Below are positions 1 to 8,809 of a stretch of 64,000 nucleotides of DNA, in pieces (positions within the stretch are counted from its first letter, which is position 1; each line of letters opens with the position of its first letter). The DNA lies in the NCBI RefSeq assembly GCF_039645965.1, contig NZ_CP147917.1, forward strand, positions 248,001-312,000, given 5' to 3'. This DNA is from Sulfurimonas sp. HSL3-2. Its GTDB lineage: Bacteria; Campylobacterota; Campylobacteria; Campylobacterales; Sulfurimonadaceae. The notes beneath the pieces are model-generated. The model saw only the letters and a program-made list of their open reading frames with translations. It made no database searches and had not been told where the DNA came from. Position numbers and translations under genes: made by a program.

Positions 1-1
1 T

Positions 2-358
2 GAGATCGAAGTTGAGATGAACGGCGTATTAAGTGATGTAGAAGAACTTCCTGAGTTTAACGGAACGATTATCTATAACGTAAATCCTGTGTTACAGTTT
101 AACGCTTATACAAATCTTACTAAACAGCTTGAAAAGGATACGACTTTAAGGGGATCGGCACAATTTGCAGCTGCTGCAAAAGTAAGTGACGGAGATAAAG
201 TCGAGATCAGTTTCGGCGGTAAAAGTATCGTTCGTACATTCAAACAAGAGGAATCTTTAAAAGGGACAATCGCTTTAAATCCTACATTTGATTTTGATGA
301 AAGTACAACTGCATACAGATTTCAAAAATCTAAAATTATGAGAGTGAATCATGAGTAA
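2..358 (+). CDS. NuoG-like complex I subunit, C-terminal end only (first of two tandem NuoG paralogues)
   Basis: The reading frame is open to the left edge, so only the last 118 residues are visible. They align by eye with the C-terminal ~100 residues of the next gene: both show a GT-IIY/LIY--NPV-QF--(Y/F)TN segment, a later -G(A/T)IA--PTFD segment and an AYRF/GYRF end. It is therefore a paralogue of NuoG, the iron-sulfur subunit of the peripheral arm of NADH:quinone oxidoreductase. Its cluster-binding part lies outside the window. The stop overlaps the next start by 8 bp, which suggests translational coupling and one operon. Whether this copy carries all clusters or replaces part of the NADH-input module cannot be seen. 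Confidence 0.8.
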   Translation, partial: EIEVEMNGVLSDVEELPEFNGTIIYNVNPVLQFNAYTNLTKQLEKDTTLRGSAQFAAAAKVSDGDKVEISFGGKSIVRTFKQEESLKGTIALNPTFDFDESTTAYRFQKSKIMRVNHE

Positions 359-2837
359 TATTACGATTAATATAGATGGTCGCGAAATACAAACGACTGA
401 AGGGGAGTTTATATTAAATGCTGCACGTGCAAATGACATATTTATTCCGGCAATATGTTATCTTACACGTTGTAGTCCGACTTTAGCATGCCGTATCTGT
501 CTCGTTGAGGCAGACGGTAAACAGGTATATGCTTGTAATGCTAAAGCAAAAGATGGTATGAACATCACGACATCGACTGAAAATATTGAGACGGAACGTC
601 GTGCAATAATGGAAGTCTATGATGTAAACCATCCTTTGCAGTGCGGTGTCTGTGACCAATCAGGGGAATGTGAACTTCAAAACTATACATTGGAGATGGG
701 TGTAGATTCTCAAAGCTATGCTATCAAAGATGTTAAAAGAGAAGTAAAAGACTGGGGACATATACATTACGATCCGGGTCTTTGTATAGTTTGTGAAAGA
801 TGTGTGACTGTCTGTAAAGATATGATAGGTGACAACTCTTTAAAAACTGTAGCCCGCGGTGCTGATGCTATCGATAACGAGTATAAAGAAAGTATGCCTA
901 AAGATGCTTATGCAATGTGGAATAAGCTTAACAAATCTGTTATCGGTCTGACAAGCGGCGAAGAGATGCTTGATTGTACATCTTGTGGGGAGTGTGCATC
1001 TGTTTGTCCTGTCGGAGCGCTTGTTGATACTCACTTTATGTATGAGTCAAATGCTTGGGAACTTCGTCAAGTACCTGCAACTTGCGGTCACTGTAGTGCA
1101 GGCTGTCAAATTAACTATGACATCAAACACACAGATATCGAAAACTCAGATGATAAGATATACCGTGTTATGAACGAATGGAACTATGTATCACTATGTG
1201 GAGCCGGACGTTACGGATATGATTATCAAAACACTGTCGAAGGTAAAGATGAGACTGCATTCGCTGCTGCATTAGAAGCGTTCCAAAAAGCGGATACTAT
1301 CGAGTTTACTTCGACTATCACAAATGAAGAAGCATTGATACTTCAATCGTTAAAAGAAAAATTCGGATACAAGCTTGTTAACAACGAAGCAAAATCATTC
1401 CAAACTTTCTTAAATGATTACAGTGAAGTAAGCGGGAAGTCACTTTACGGAAGCGATCTTCATGAAGCTCACGCAGCAGATTTCATTATCTCTGTCGGAA
1501 CAGCGCTAAAATCTGATAATCCGAATGCAAGATATGCATTTAACAACTCTATGACACTTAATAAAGGTGCCGGACTTTATTTCCATCCGGTTAAAGATCC
1601 TGTTATCGAAGGCATGGGTAAAAATGTGATGAGCATCAATCATGCTCCATTGCAAGAAGAAGCGGTTCTATATCTTTTACTTGACCTGTTCGCAGATAAA
1701 TCAAAATTGCCGGCAAGCGTAGCTGAGTATATAGCGTCATTCCATTCAGAAAAGACGATCACGGTAGAAGAGACTATAAAAGAAAAAGTAGTCGAGATCG
1801 TAAAAGTCAAAAAAGTAAATGAAGAGACGGGTGAAGAGGAAGAGGTAGAGGAAGAAAAATCTACTATGGTCCCTAAAAAAGTATCTAAAGAGGTTCAAGT
1901 AGATGAAAACCGTCTTTTAGAGATACTTGGCGCACCAGCAAATTTTACGGAAAGTCTAGAGAAGTTCTTAGCGAAGAAAGAGAATTTCTCACTTATCGTA
2001 GGACCGGATCTTTATACGCATCCAAATGCAAAAAACCTAGCAAGACTTGTAGCACTTATTGAAAAATACAGCGCATTCAAACTTGTTATGATCCCGTCAC
2101 TTACAAATACATTAGGTGTATCACTGATCTGTGAACTTGATGATGCCAAAGGCAGCTACACTGTTGGATATAACACGAAAGGTGACTTTACTCTTAGCGC
2201 ATTAGGTAACGGCGATTTAGATATGCCGGCACTGAATCAGCAAGAGGGGACTCTTACAAGTATAGACAAACGTGTTAACCCGACAAATGCTGCTTTACCT
2301 CATAAAGGTTATGTGCTAAATGACATTGCAAATGCTTTAGGTCTTGCATCTAAGTATACGGTAGATTACACGCAGAAACTTCCTGTTACTAAAGGGTTTA
2401 AAGCAGAGTTGTTTGACAACCTGCCAAACCATTATGAGAATGACGGTACGGAAGTAAGAGGATATGTGTTAGAAAATAAAGACGTGAAGACAACTGGCGA
2501 TGAAAGTGTTGAAGCTATATCAGAAGCTAAACTGGAAGGAACTCTAATCTATTTGGCAAATCCTGTCCGCCAGTTCACTGAGTTTACAAATAAAACGACT
2601 AACCTTAAAGAGGAAGCGGGTATCTACATGAGCGCGTCTTTCCTGGAATCGAGTGATTTCAATGAGGGAGATATGGTTAAAGTGAAGACTGAGTCCGGTG
2701 AAGTAAGTACTAAGATCATCAGTGACAACAAAATAGAAGGTGCGATAGCGACTCTTCCTACTTTTGATTCAAATCTAAATTCAGAAAGCTTGTTTAGCGG
2801 CTACCGCTTTACTCAAGCTACAATACAAGGGGTGTAA
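351..2837 (+). CDS. nuoG: NADH-quinone oxidoreductase subunit G (second NuoG copy)
   Basis: 828 residues. Visible in order: a 2Fe-2S ferredoxin domain with Cys36, 47, 50 and 62; the His-Cys3 cluster motif (His94, Cys98, 101, 107); two CxxCxxCxxxC ferredoxin motifs (Cys145-155 and Cys209-219); and a CxxCxxxC plus distant Cys set (Cys245, 248, 252, 283) matching the N7 site of NuoG. The remainder is the molybdopterin-oxidoreductase-like fold. Residues about 463-520 are a Lys/Glu/Val-rich insertion that looks disordered. The family role is electron transfer from the input site to NuoI and quinone. The gene overlaps the NuoG-like gene upstream, and nuoH starts 2 bp after it, so it belongs to one operon. 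Confidence 0.95.
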   Translation: MSNITINIDGREIQTTEGEFILNAARANDIFIPAICYLTRCSPTLACRICLVEADGKQVYACNAKAKDGMNITTSTENIETERRAIMEVYDVNHPLQCGVCDQSGECELQNYTLEMGVDSQSYAIKDVKREVKDWGHIHYDPGLCIVCERCVTVCKDMIGDNSLKTVARGADAIDNEYKESMPKDAYAMWNKLNKSVIGLTSGEEMLDCTSCGECASVCPVGALVDTHFMYESNAWELRQVPATCGHCSAGCQINYDIKHTDIENSDDKIYRVMNEWNYVSLCGAGRYGYDYQNTVEGKDETAFAAALEAFQKADTIEFTSTITNEEALILQSLKEKFGYKLVNNEAKSFQTFLNDYSEVSGKSLYGSDLHEAHAADFIISVGTALKSDNPNARYAFNNSMTLNKGAGLYFHPVKDPVIEGMGKNVMSINHAPLQEEAVLYLLLDLFADKSKLPASVAEYIASFHSEKTITVEETIKEKVVEIVKVKKVNEETGEEEEVEEEKSTMVPKKVSKEVQVDENRLLEILGAPANFTESLEKFLAKKENFSLIVGPDLYTHPNAKNLARLVALIEKYSAFKLVMIPSLTNTLGVSLICELDDAKGSYTVGYNTKGDFTLSALGNGDLDMPALNQQEGTLTSIDKRVNPTNAALPHKGYVLNDIANALGLASKYTVDYTQKLPVTKGFKAELFDNLPNHYENDGTEVRGYVLENKDVKTTGDESVEAISEAKLEGTLIYLANPVRQFTEFTNKTTNLKEEAGIYMSASFLESSDFNEGDMVKVKTESGEVSTKIISDNKIEGAIATLPTFDSNLNSESLFSGYRFTQATIQGV

Positions 2838-2839
2838 GT

Positions 2840-3829
2840 ATGGATATGGCATATTTAATCGAAACGATAGTAAAGATCGTTGTAATTATGTTGATCTTTT
2901 CTGCATTAGCAGGATTGGGTACATATTTTGAGCGTAAGGTTCTTGCATTTATGCAACGCCGTTTAGGGCCGATGAGTGTCGGACCTTACGGACTTTTACA
3001 AGTTGCCGCAGACGGTATTAAACTATTTACGAAAGAGGATATTATTCCTACAAACGTAGTAGCACCGATATTTAAGTTTGCACCGGTCATCACTGCTGCA
3101 ACAGCATTTATGGCAGCAGCTGCGATCCCGTTTTGGCCGCAGTTCACTGTATTTGGTTATACGGTTCATCCGATCGTTGCAGATACTGAGATAGGACTTT
3201 TATATGTACTTGCTGTAATGGCGATCGGTCTGTACGGGCTTTTACTTGGCGGTATGGCTTCTGCAAATAAGTTTTCACTTATCTCAGCAGCTCGTACATC
3301 TGCGATATTTATCTCTTATGAGGTAGTAACAGGATTGTCACTGCTTGCACCGATCATGATCGTTGGATCGTTTTCACTGATCGATTTTAATAACTATCAA
3401 GTAGGCGGGATAACACATTGGTTAGTATGGACTCAACCGGTGGCATTCATCCTTTTCTGGATAGCTGCATTTGCTGAAACTGGTCGTACACCGTTTCACC
3501 TTATCGCGAACGATCACGAGATCATCGACGGTTTCGGTACTGAGTACTCTGGTATGAGATGGGGTCTTTTCTTCATCGGTGAGTATGCGAATATGTTCTT
3601 TATCTCGTTTGTGATCGCTTTAGTGTTCTTAGGCGGATTTGGAGATGGTGGAGTTATGGGTGCTTTAGCATTGATCGCTAAAGTCGCATTTTTCTTTTTC
3701 TTCTTCTTATGGACTAGAGCTGCATGGCCTGACGTAAGACCGGATCAATTGATGTGGTTATGTTGGAAAGTGCTTATGCCGATAGCTGTAATAAACGTAG
3801 TCGTTACCGGCTTAGTTATGATGTTTTAA
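2840..3829 (+). CDS. nuoH: NADH-quinone oxidoreductase subunit H
   Basis: 329 residues with about eight hydrophobic helices. Family motifs are clear: an early YFERKVLAFMQRRLGP segment, FAETGRTPFHLIANDHE in the acidic loop, and SGMRWGLFFIGEYANM. NuoH is the membrane subunit that forms the quinone chamber at the junction with the peripheral arm. Length is normal for the family. It lies 2 bp after nuoG and just before nuoI, as in other complex I operons. No defect was seen. Confidence 0.97.
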   Translation: MDMAYLIETIVKIVVIMLIFSALAGLGTYFERKVLAFMQRRLGPMSVGPYGLLQVAADGIKLFTKEDIIPTNVVAPIFKFAPVITAATAFMAAAAIPFWPQFTVFGYTVHPIVADTEIGLLYVLAVMAIGLYGLLLGGMASANKFSLISAARTSAIFISYEVVTGLSLLAPIMIVGSFSLIDFNNYQVGGITHWLVWTQPVAFILFWIAAFAETGRTPFHLIANDHEIIDGFGTEYSGMRWGLFFIGEYANMFFISFVIALVFLGGFGDGGVMGALALIAKVAFFFFFFLWTRAAWPDVRPDQLMWLCWKVLMPIAVINVVVTGLVMMF

Positions 3830-3838
3830 GGGGTGGTG

Positions 3839-4453
3839 ATGAGTATAGAACAATTTAAAAACAGAAATGTAGGCGATGATTACTTTTTAGTAGACATCGA
3901 AGATTATCCGACTGACGGTTGGGGTAAATTCAAACGTGTAGTAAAACGTACATTCAAAGGCGAGCTTTTTGTCGGTCTTTGGGTAGTTTTACGCGAGATG
4001 ATCAAGTTTGATATCCATACAGTCCAATATCCAAAAGAGAAGATGCCGATAGGTCCAAGATACCGTGCGGTTCACGAGATGAAACGTCTTTGGGAATCTG
4101 GTACTGAGAGATGTATCGGTTGTGGACTTTGTGAGAAGATCTGTATCTCTAACTGTATCCGTATGGAGACTCGTATAGATGAGAATTCTCGTAAAGAGGT
4201 AAGTGAATACAGCATCAATCTTGGACGTTGTATCTTCTGTGGTTATTGTGCAGAGGTCTGTCCTGAGCTTGCGATCACACATGGACCGAGATATGAGAAT
4301 GGAAGTGAGCAAAGAGCGCACTTTGTAATGTATGAGGATATGTTAACACCGATCGACATGCTTAAAGCTGGTCAGCAGCAAGAGTTTGAAGGTTTCGGTG
4401 CAGTAACACCACATGAAGATGAGCGTGTCAAAAAGACACCTCTAGCATATTAA
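3839..4453 (+). CDS. nuoI: NADH-quinone oxidoreductase subunit I (2x 4Fe-4S)
   Basis: 204 residues from the ATG at 3839. A GTG at 3833 is in frame, but the AAGGGG sequence right after the nuoH stop fits the ATG better. Two classic motifs bind the N6a and N6b clusters: Cys92, 95, 98, 102 (CIGCGLCEKIC) and Cys131, 134, 137, 141 (CIFCGYCAEVC). The protein carries electrons from NuoG toward the quinone site. It has about 40 extra residues before the ferredoxin core and a C-terminal tail, which is common in this lineage as far as I know. It sits between nuoH and nuoJ. Confidence 0.96.
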   Translation: MSIEQFKNRNVGDDYFLVDIEDYPTDGWGKFKRVVKRTFKGELFVGLWVVLREMIKFDIHTVQYPKEKMPIGPRYRAVHEMKRLWESGTERCIGCGLCEKICISNCIRMETRIDENSRKEVSEYSINLGRCIFCGYCAEVCPELAITHGPRYENGSEQRAHFVMYEDMLTPIDMLKAGQQQEFEGFGAVTPHEDERVKKTPLAY

Positions 4454-4462
4454 GGAGTATGA

Positions 4463-5035
4463 ATGTTTGAAGCAATAGCTTTTTATCTGTTTGCAATTTT
4501 GACAATTGTTATGTTTTACATCGTTGTAACAACAAAACAAGCACTATTTGCACTGACTGCGTTGGCAGCCGGGATGATTTTTATATCGGCATTTTTCTTT
4601 ATTTTAGGTGCTGATTTCCTTGGAGTTGTCCAGATTATCGTTTATACAGGAGCTGTAATGGCTCTATATGCTTTTGGTATGATGTTTTTCGATACGACAA
4701 GAGAAGTGAAAGAGAAAAACGGTTCATCTCTTATTATCATGGGATTATCGATTTTATCTGCGGTATTTGTAGTAGCTATATTCTCTGCTCCGATCATCGG
4801 TTCAAATATAGAGTCTCTTTATCCTACCATAGAGGGTGCGACTAACTCTCAATCTGTGGGTATGGTTCTATTTACTAAATATCTTGTTCCGTTTGAACTT
4901 GCAGCGGTCATGTTACTTGTAGCCATGGTTGCGGGTATCGTACTTGCAGGTAAGAAAATGGATAGATCATTAACTCTTATGGCTGAAGAGGAGATATTAC
5001 TGTCTCAAGAAGCTAACAAAAAGGTGATTTTATGA
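4463..5035 (+). CDS. nuoJ: NADH-quinone oxidoreductase subunit J
   Basis: 190 residues with five hydrophobic segments and a short charged C-terminal tail. The segment GVVQIIVYTGAVMALYAFG is the family signature around the third helix, which forms the pi-bulge in known structures. The start has a good AAGGAG site 6 bp upstream, and the stop overlaps the nuoK start by 4 bp. NuoJ is a small core membrane subunit of the proton-pumping arm. Confidence 0.95.
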   Translation: MFEAIAFYLFAILTIVMFYIVVTTKQALFALTALAAGMIFISAFFFILGADFLGVVQIIVYTGAVMALYAFGMMFFDTTREVKEKNGSSLIIMGLSILSAVFVVAIFSAPIIGSNIESLYPTIEGATNSQSVGMVLFTKYLVPFELAAVMLLVAMVAGIVLAGKKMDRSLTLMAEEEILLSQEANKKVIL

Positions 5036-5340
5036 TGGAAATCGGTTTAACACACTATCTAATATTAGCAACGATCCTTTTTTCAATTGGTTTGATCGGG
5101 GTTATGAGACGTAAGAATCTTTTGATGCTGTTTTTTGCAACGGAGATTTTATTAAACGCAGTAAATGTCGGTTTTGCGGCTATTTCACATTACTATAACG
5201 ACCTAACAGGTCAAATGTTTGCGTTTTTTATCATCGCTATCGCTGCATCTGAAGTTGCTGTAGGGCTGGGACTGCTTATCGTTTGGCATAAACGTAACGG
5301 TAATATTAATCTTGACACTATGTCATCAATGAGAGGATAA
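5032..5340 (+). CDS. nuoK: NADH-quinone oxidoreductase subunit K
   Basis: 102 residues with three transmembrane helices, the standard size for NuoK. The second and third helices carry the glutamates used in proton transfer (FFATEILLNAVNVGF and AIAASEVAVGLGLL). Two in-frame ATGs (5032 and 5035) overlap the end of nuoJ, so translation is probably coupled. NuoL follows after 4 bp. Confidence 0.96.
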   Translation: MMEIGLTHYLILATILFSIGLIGVMRRKNLLMLFFATEILLNAVNVGFAAISHYYNDLTGQMFAFFIIAIAASEVAVGLGLLIVWHKRNGNINLDTMSSMRG

Positions 5341-5344
5341 AAGA

Positions 5345-7255
5345 ATGGAATTATACTTATATATAGCACTGTTTTCGCCGCTTGTTGGTGCACTGTTTGC
5401 TGGACTTTTTGGAGCTACGCCTAAGACATTGTTGACCGGTGTAGTAAACTCATCACTTTTGTTTGCTTCATTTGTAGCGAGTTCAATACTTCTTGTTCAT
5501 ATATTGACTGGCGGAGAGACTGTACATGTAGAGATGATGACATGGATGGCTACGGGTGATCTTTATATACCTTTTGGTTTCGTGGTCGATCAGGTAAGTG
5601 TTACTATGATGATGGTCGTAACGACTGTTTCAACTGTCGTACACATCTACTCTATCGGTTACATGGATCATGATAAAGGTTTTAACCGTTTCTTCTCATA
5701 CCTTTCAGCATTCGTTTTCTCGATGATGGTTCTTGTTATGAGTGATAACTTTGCAGGTCTTTTCATAGGTTGGGAAGGTGTTGGTCTTTGTTCATGGTTA
5801 TTGATCGGATTCTGGTACCATAAAGAAACTGCTACATGGGCAGCTAATGAAGCGTTCATCATGAACCGTATCGCTGACCTTGGTATGCTTATCGGTATCT
5901 TCTTGATCTACTGGAACACAGGTACTCTTCAATACGATAAAGCGTTTGAAATTATGCCGACGTTAGATATGAGTACACTTATGTACATAGGTGTCTTCCT
6001 GTTTGTCGGTGCGATGGGTAAATCTGCGCAGTTCCCACTACATACTTGGCTAGCTGATGCGATGGAAGGTCCGACTCCGGTTTCTGCACTAATCCACGCG
6101 GCTACAATGGTTACAGCGGGTGTCTACTTAGTAGTTCGTGCAAATCCTTTATATGATGTGATCCCGGAAATGGGTCTGTTTATAGCAAGTCTTGGTGCAT
6201 TTGTCGCGATGTTCGCTGCATCTATGGCACTTGTAAACCGTGATATGAAACGTATCATCGCTTACTCTACACTTTCACAACTAGGGTATATGTTTGTGGC
6301 AGCTGGACTTGGTGCTTACTGGGTTGCACTTTTCCACCTTATGGCACACGCGTTCTTTAAAGCGCTTTTATTCTTAGGTGCAGGTAACGTTATGCACGCA
6401 ATGGATGATGAACTTGATCCGTTTAAAATGGGTGGTCTTCGCAAGCAGATGAAGGGTACATGGATCATGATGACTCTTGCTTCTGTTGCACTTGCGGGTA
6501 TCTTCCCTCTTGCAGGATTCTTCTCTAAAGATACGATCTTAGAAGTAGGTTTTGTCGAGCATCATTATGTTATCTATACAGTACTTTTATTGACAGCCGG
6601 TCTGACAGCGTTTTACTCTTTCCGTCTTGTCGCTCTTATCTTCCACGGTGAAGAGAGATACAAGCTGTTTGGTTTTCATCCGCACGAAGCGTATAAATTT
6701 ATGCTTATAGCGATGAGTCCGCTTGCAGTACTGGCAGTGATCGCAGGATCATTCAAAACTACGTACTTTGATATGATCACTAAACTGCTTCCTGATACTG
6801 AGTACCATATCCACTCTCATGTGACTGAATGGGTGATGATCATTGGAACTCAGGTGTTTGTAATCCTGGCTATCTGGTATGCATATAAAAAATATATCAA
6901 CTTCAAAGGTGAAGATAAAGAGTTTGAAAAACGTCTTGATTATAAAATTCTTATCAACCAATACTATGTTCCTCATTTCTATGAAGAGTATATTGCAAAA
7001 CCGTACAAAGAGTTATCTGATGTACTATGGAGAAGAGTTGACCTTAAAATTGTCGATGCAACAGTTGATCTAATCGCTATGACTATTTACAAAACAGGTG
7101 AAAACACACGTACAATGCAAAACGGTAACCTATCTACTATGCTTAGATGGATGGTTATAGGTACAGTTATATTGTTATCATTAGCAGTTGCTTTTGGATT
7201 AGCAGTTAGATATTCAGATGCAATAACATCTGTTTTATCAGGTTTAGGAGTTTAA
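5345..7255 (+). CDS. nuoL: NADH-quinone oxidoreductase subunit L
   Basis: 636 residues and about 16 helices, an antiporter-like proton-pumping subunit. Motifs include GWEGVGLCSWLLIGFWY (with the conserved Glu), HTWLADAMEGPTPVSALIHA and the lysine-bearing MKRIIAYSTLSQLGYM. The C-terminal third contains the long lateral-helix region, with a charged stretch near residues 515-540, then a last membrane helix. It is joined to nuoM with 3 bp between genes. Confidence 0.97.
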   Translation: MELYLYIALFSPLVGALFAGLFGATPKTLLTGVVNSSLLFASFVASSILLVHILTGGETVHVEMMTWMATGDLYIPFGFVVDQVSVTMMMVVTTVSTVVHIYSIGYMDHDKGFNRFFSYLSAFVFSMMVLVMSDNFAGLFIGWEGVGLCSWLLIGFWYHKETATWAANEAFIMNRIADLGMLIGIFLIYWNTGTLQYDKAFEIMPTLDMSTLMYIGVFLFVGAMGKSAQFPLHTWLADAMEGPTPVSALIHAATMVTAGVYLVVRANPLYDVIPEMGLFIASLGAFVAMFAASMALVNRDMKRIIAYSTLSQLGYMFVAAGLGAYWVALFHLMAHAFFKALLFLGAGNVMHAMDDELDPFKMGGLRKQMKGTWIMMTLASVALAGIFPLAGFFSKDTILEVGFVEHHYVIYTVLLLTAGLTAFYSFRLVALIFHGEERYKLFGFHPHEAYKFMLIAMSPLAVLAVIAGSFKTTYFDMITKLLPDTEYHIHSHVTEWVMIIGTQVFVILAIWYAYKKYINFKGEDKEFEKRLDYKILINQYYVPHFYEEYIAKPYKELSDVLWRRVDLKIVDATVDLIAMTIYKTGENTRTMQNGNLSTMLRWMVIGTVILLSLAVAFGLAVRYSDAITSVLSGLGV

Positions 7256-7258
7256 TCG

Positions 7259-8809
7259 ATGTTAGATCATATCTTGTCAATATTAATATTTTTACCGGCA
7301 TTAGCGGCAATACTTGGCTTTGTTGTCCATAAAGACAGTGCTAAAGTGTACGGTATTGCAGTTTCTATCATAGAGTTCGTTGTATCTCTATACTTATGGT
7401 TTGCATTTGATTCAAGTGTTTCTGGAATGCAGTTTATGGAAAGTATGCCTATCGTTCCCTCTTTCGGTATTAACTACCTGTTAGGAATAGACGGTATATC
7501 TCTGTTTATTATCATCATGGCATCACTATTTACGATGCTTGGTATCGCTTCATTAGGTGAGACTAAAAAGATCAAGAACATGGTGATCACGTTATTGTTC
7601 CTACAGATGACTATGGTAGGAGTTTTCGCTGCATTAGATGCGATCCTATTCTATGTGTTCTGGGAGCTTTCTTTAGTACCTATGCTTTATATCATCGGTG
7701 CATGGGGTGGTCCTTTACGTATATACGCATCAGTTAAGTTCTTCCTGTATACATTTGCAGGTTCACTTATCATGCTTGTGGGTATGCTTTTTATGGCATA
7801 TTTATACTATCAGGCAACGGGTGTATGGAGCTTCTCAATCTTAGAGTGGTACCGTCTGATCCTTCCTGAGAACTATCAATTATGGTTATTTGCGGCATTC
7901 TTTATCGGTTTTGCGATTAAAGTTCCTATGTTCCCGTTCCATACATGGTTACCGTATGCACACGGTCAAGCACCGACTATCGGTTCTGTGATACTTGCGG
8001 CTGTTCTGCTTAAAATGGGTACGTATGCGTTTATCCGTTTTTCACTGCCGATGTTCCCTGATGCATCTGTGTTTTATATGTTCCCGATAGCTATTATTTC
8101 GATCATCATGATCATCTATACTGCGATGGTGGCTTATGCACAAGAGGACATCAAACAAGTCGTTGCATATTCGTCTATCTCACACATGGGTGTTATCGTT
8201 CTTGGAACATTTGCACTGAATGTCGAGGGTATCACAGGTTCTGTGTTCTTGATGATCGGTCACGGTATCGTTTCAGGTGCTCTGTTCTTGCTTGTCGGTG
8301 TTATCTATGACAGACGTCATACGAAGCTTATGAGTGAATTCGGCGGACTTGCTCACGTTATGCCTAGATATGCGACAATATTCGGGATCATGATGATGGC
8401 ATCAGTAGGTCTTCCGTTACTTATCAACTTCGTCGGTGAGTTCTTGAGTTTACTAGGTTTCTATAACCAGTCTCATATCACTACGCTTTTAGCTGGTATC
8501 GCTATCATTGTCGGTGCTATCTATATGCTAAGCGCGTTCAAAAAAGCTTTCTTTGGTGAAGTGACGAATGAGGCAAACAGAAACCTGCCGGATATCAATA
8601 AAAGAGAGTTAGTGGCTTTGATCCCGCTTACTATCATAGCTGTTTGGTTAGGTATCTATCCAAAACCTGTTTTAGAGCCGATCAACAACAGTGTCGAGGA
8701 TATCGTTGCATTGATGCACGAAAAAGCTATCACGCCTGAAGCTAAAACTCGTATACCTGCGCTAGAAGGTAAAATCACTATACAAAAATCTGAAGCGGAG
8801 GGTAAATAA
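7259..8809 (+). CDS. nuoM: NADH-quinone oxidoreductase subunit M
   Basis: 516 residues, 13-14 helices, a second antiporter-like subunit. It shows FYVFWELSLVPMLYIIG with the key Glu, FHTWLPYAHGQAPTIGS, and KQVVAYSSISHMG. The length agrees with bacterial NuoM. The stop codon overlaps the nuoN ATG by one base (TAATG), a typical coupled junction. The C-terminal 40 residues are soluble and charged. Confidence 0.97.
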   Translation: MLDHILSILIFLPALAAILGFVVHKDSAKVYGIAVSIIEFVVSLYLWFAFDSSVSGMQFMESMPIVPSFGINYLLGIDGISLFIIIMASLFTMLGIASLGETKKIKNMVITLLFLQMTMVGVFAALDAILFYVFWELSLVPMLYIIGAWGGPLRIYASVKFFLYTFAGSLIMLVGMLFMAYLYYQATGVWSFSILEWYRLILPENYQLWLFAAFFIGFAIKVPMFPFHTWLPYAHGQAPTIGSVILAAVLLKMGTYAFIRFSLPMFPDASVFYMFPIAIISIIMIIYTAMVAYAQEDIKQVVAYSSISHMGVIVLGTFALNVEGITGSVFLMIGHGIVSGALFLLVGVIYDRRHTKLMSEFGGLAHVMPRYATIFGIMMMASVGLPLLINFVGEFLSLLGFYNQSHITTLLAGIAIIVGAIYMLSAFKKAFFGEVTNEANRNLPDINKRELVALIPLTIIAVWLGIYPKPVLEPINNSVEDIVALMHEKAITPEAKTRIPALEGKITIQKSEAEGK

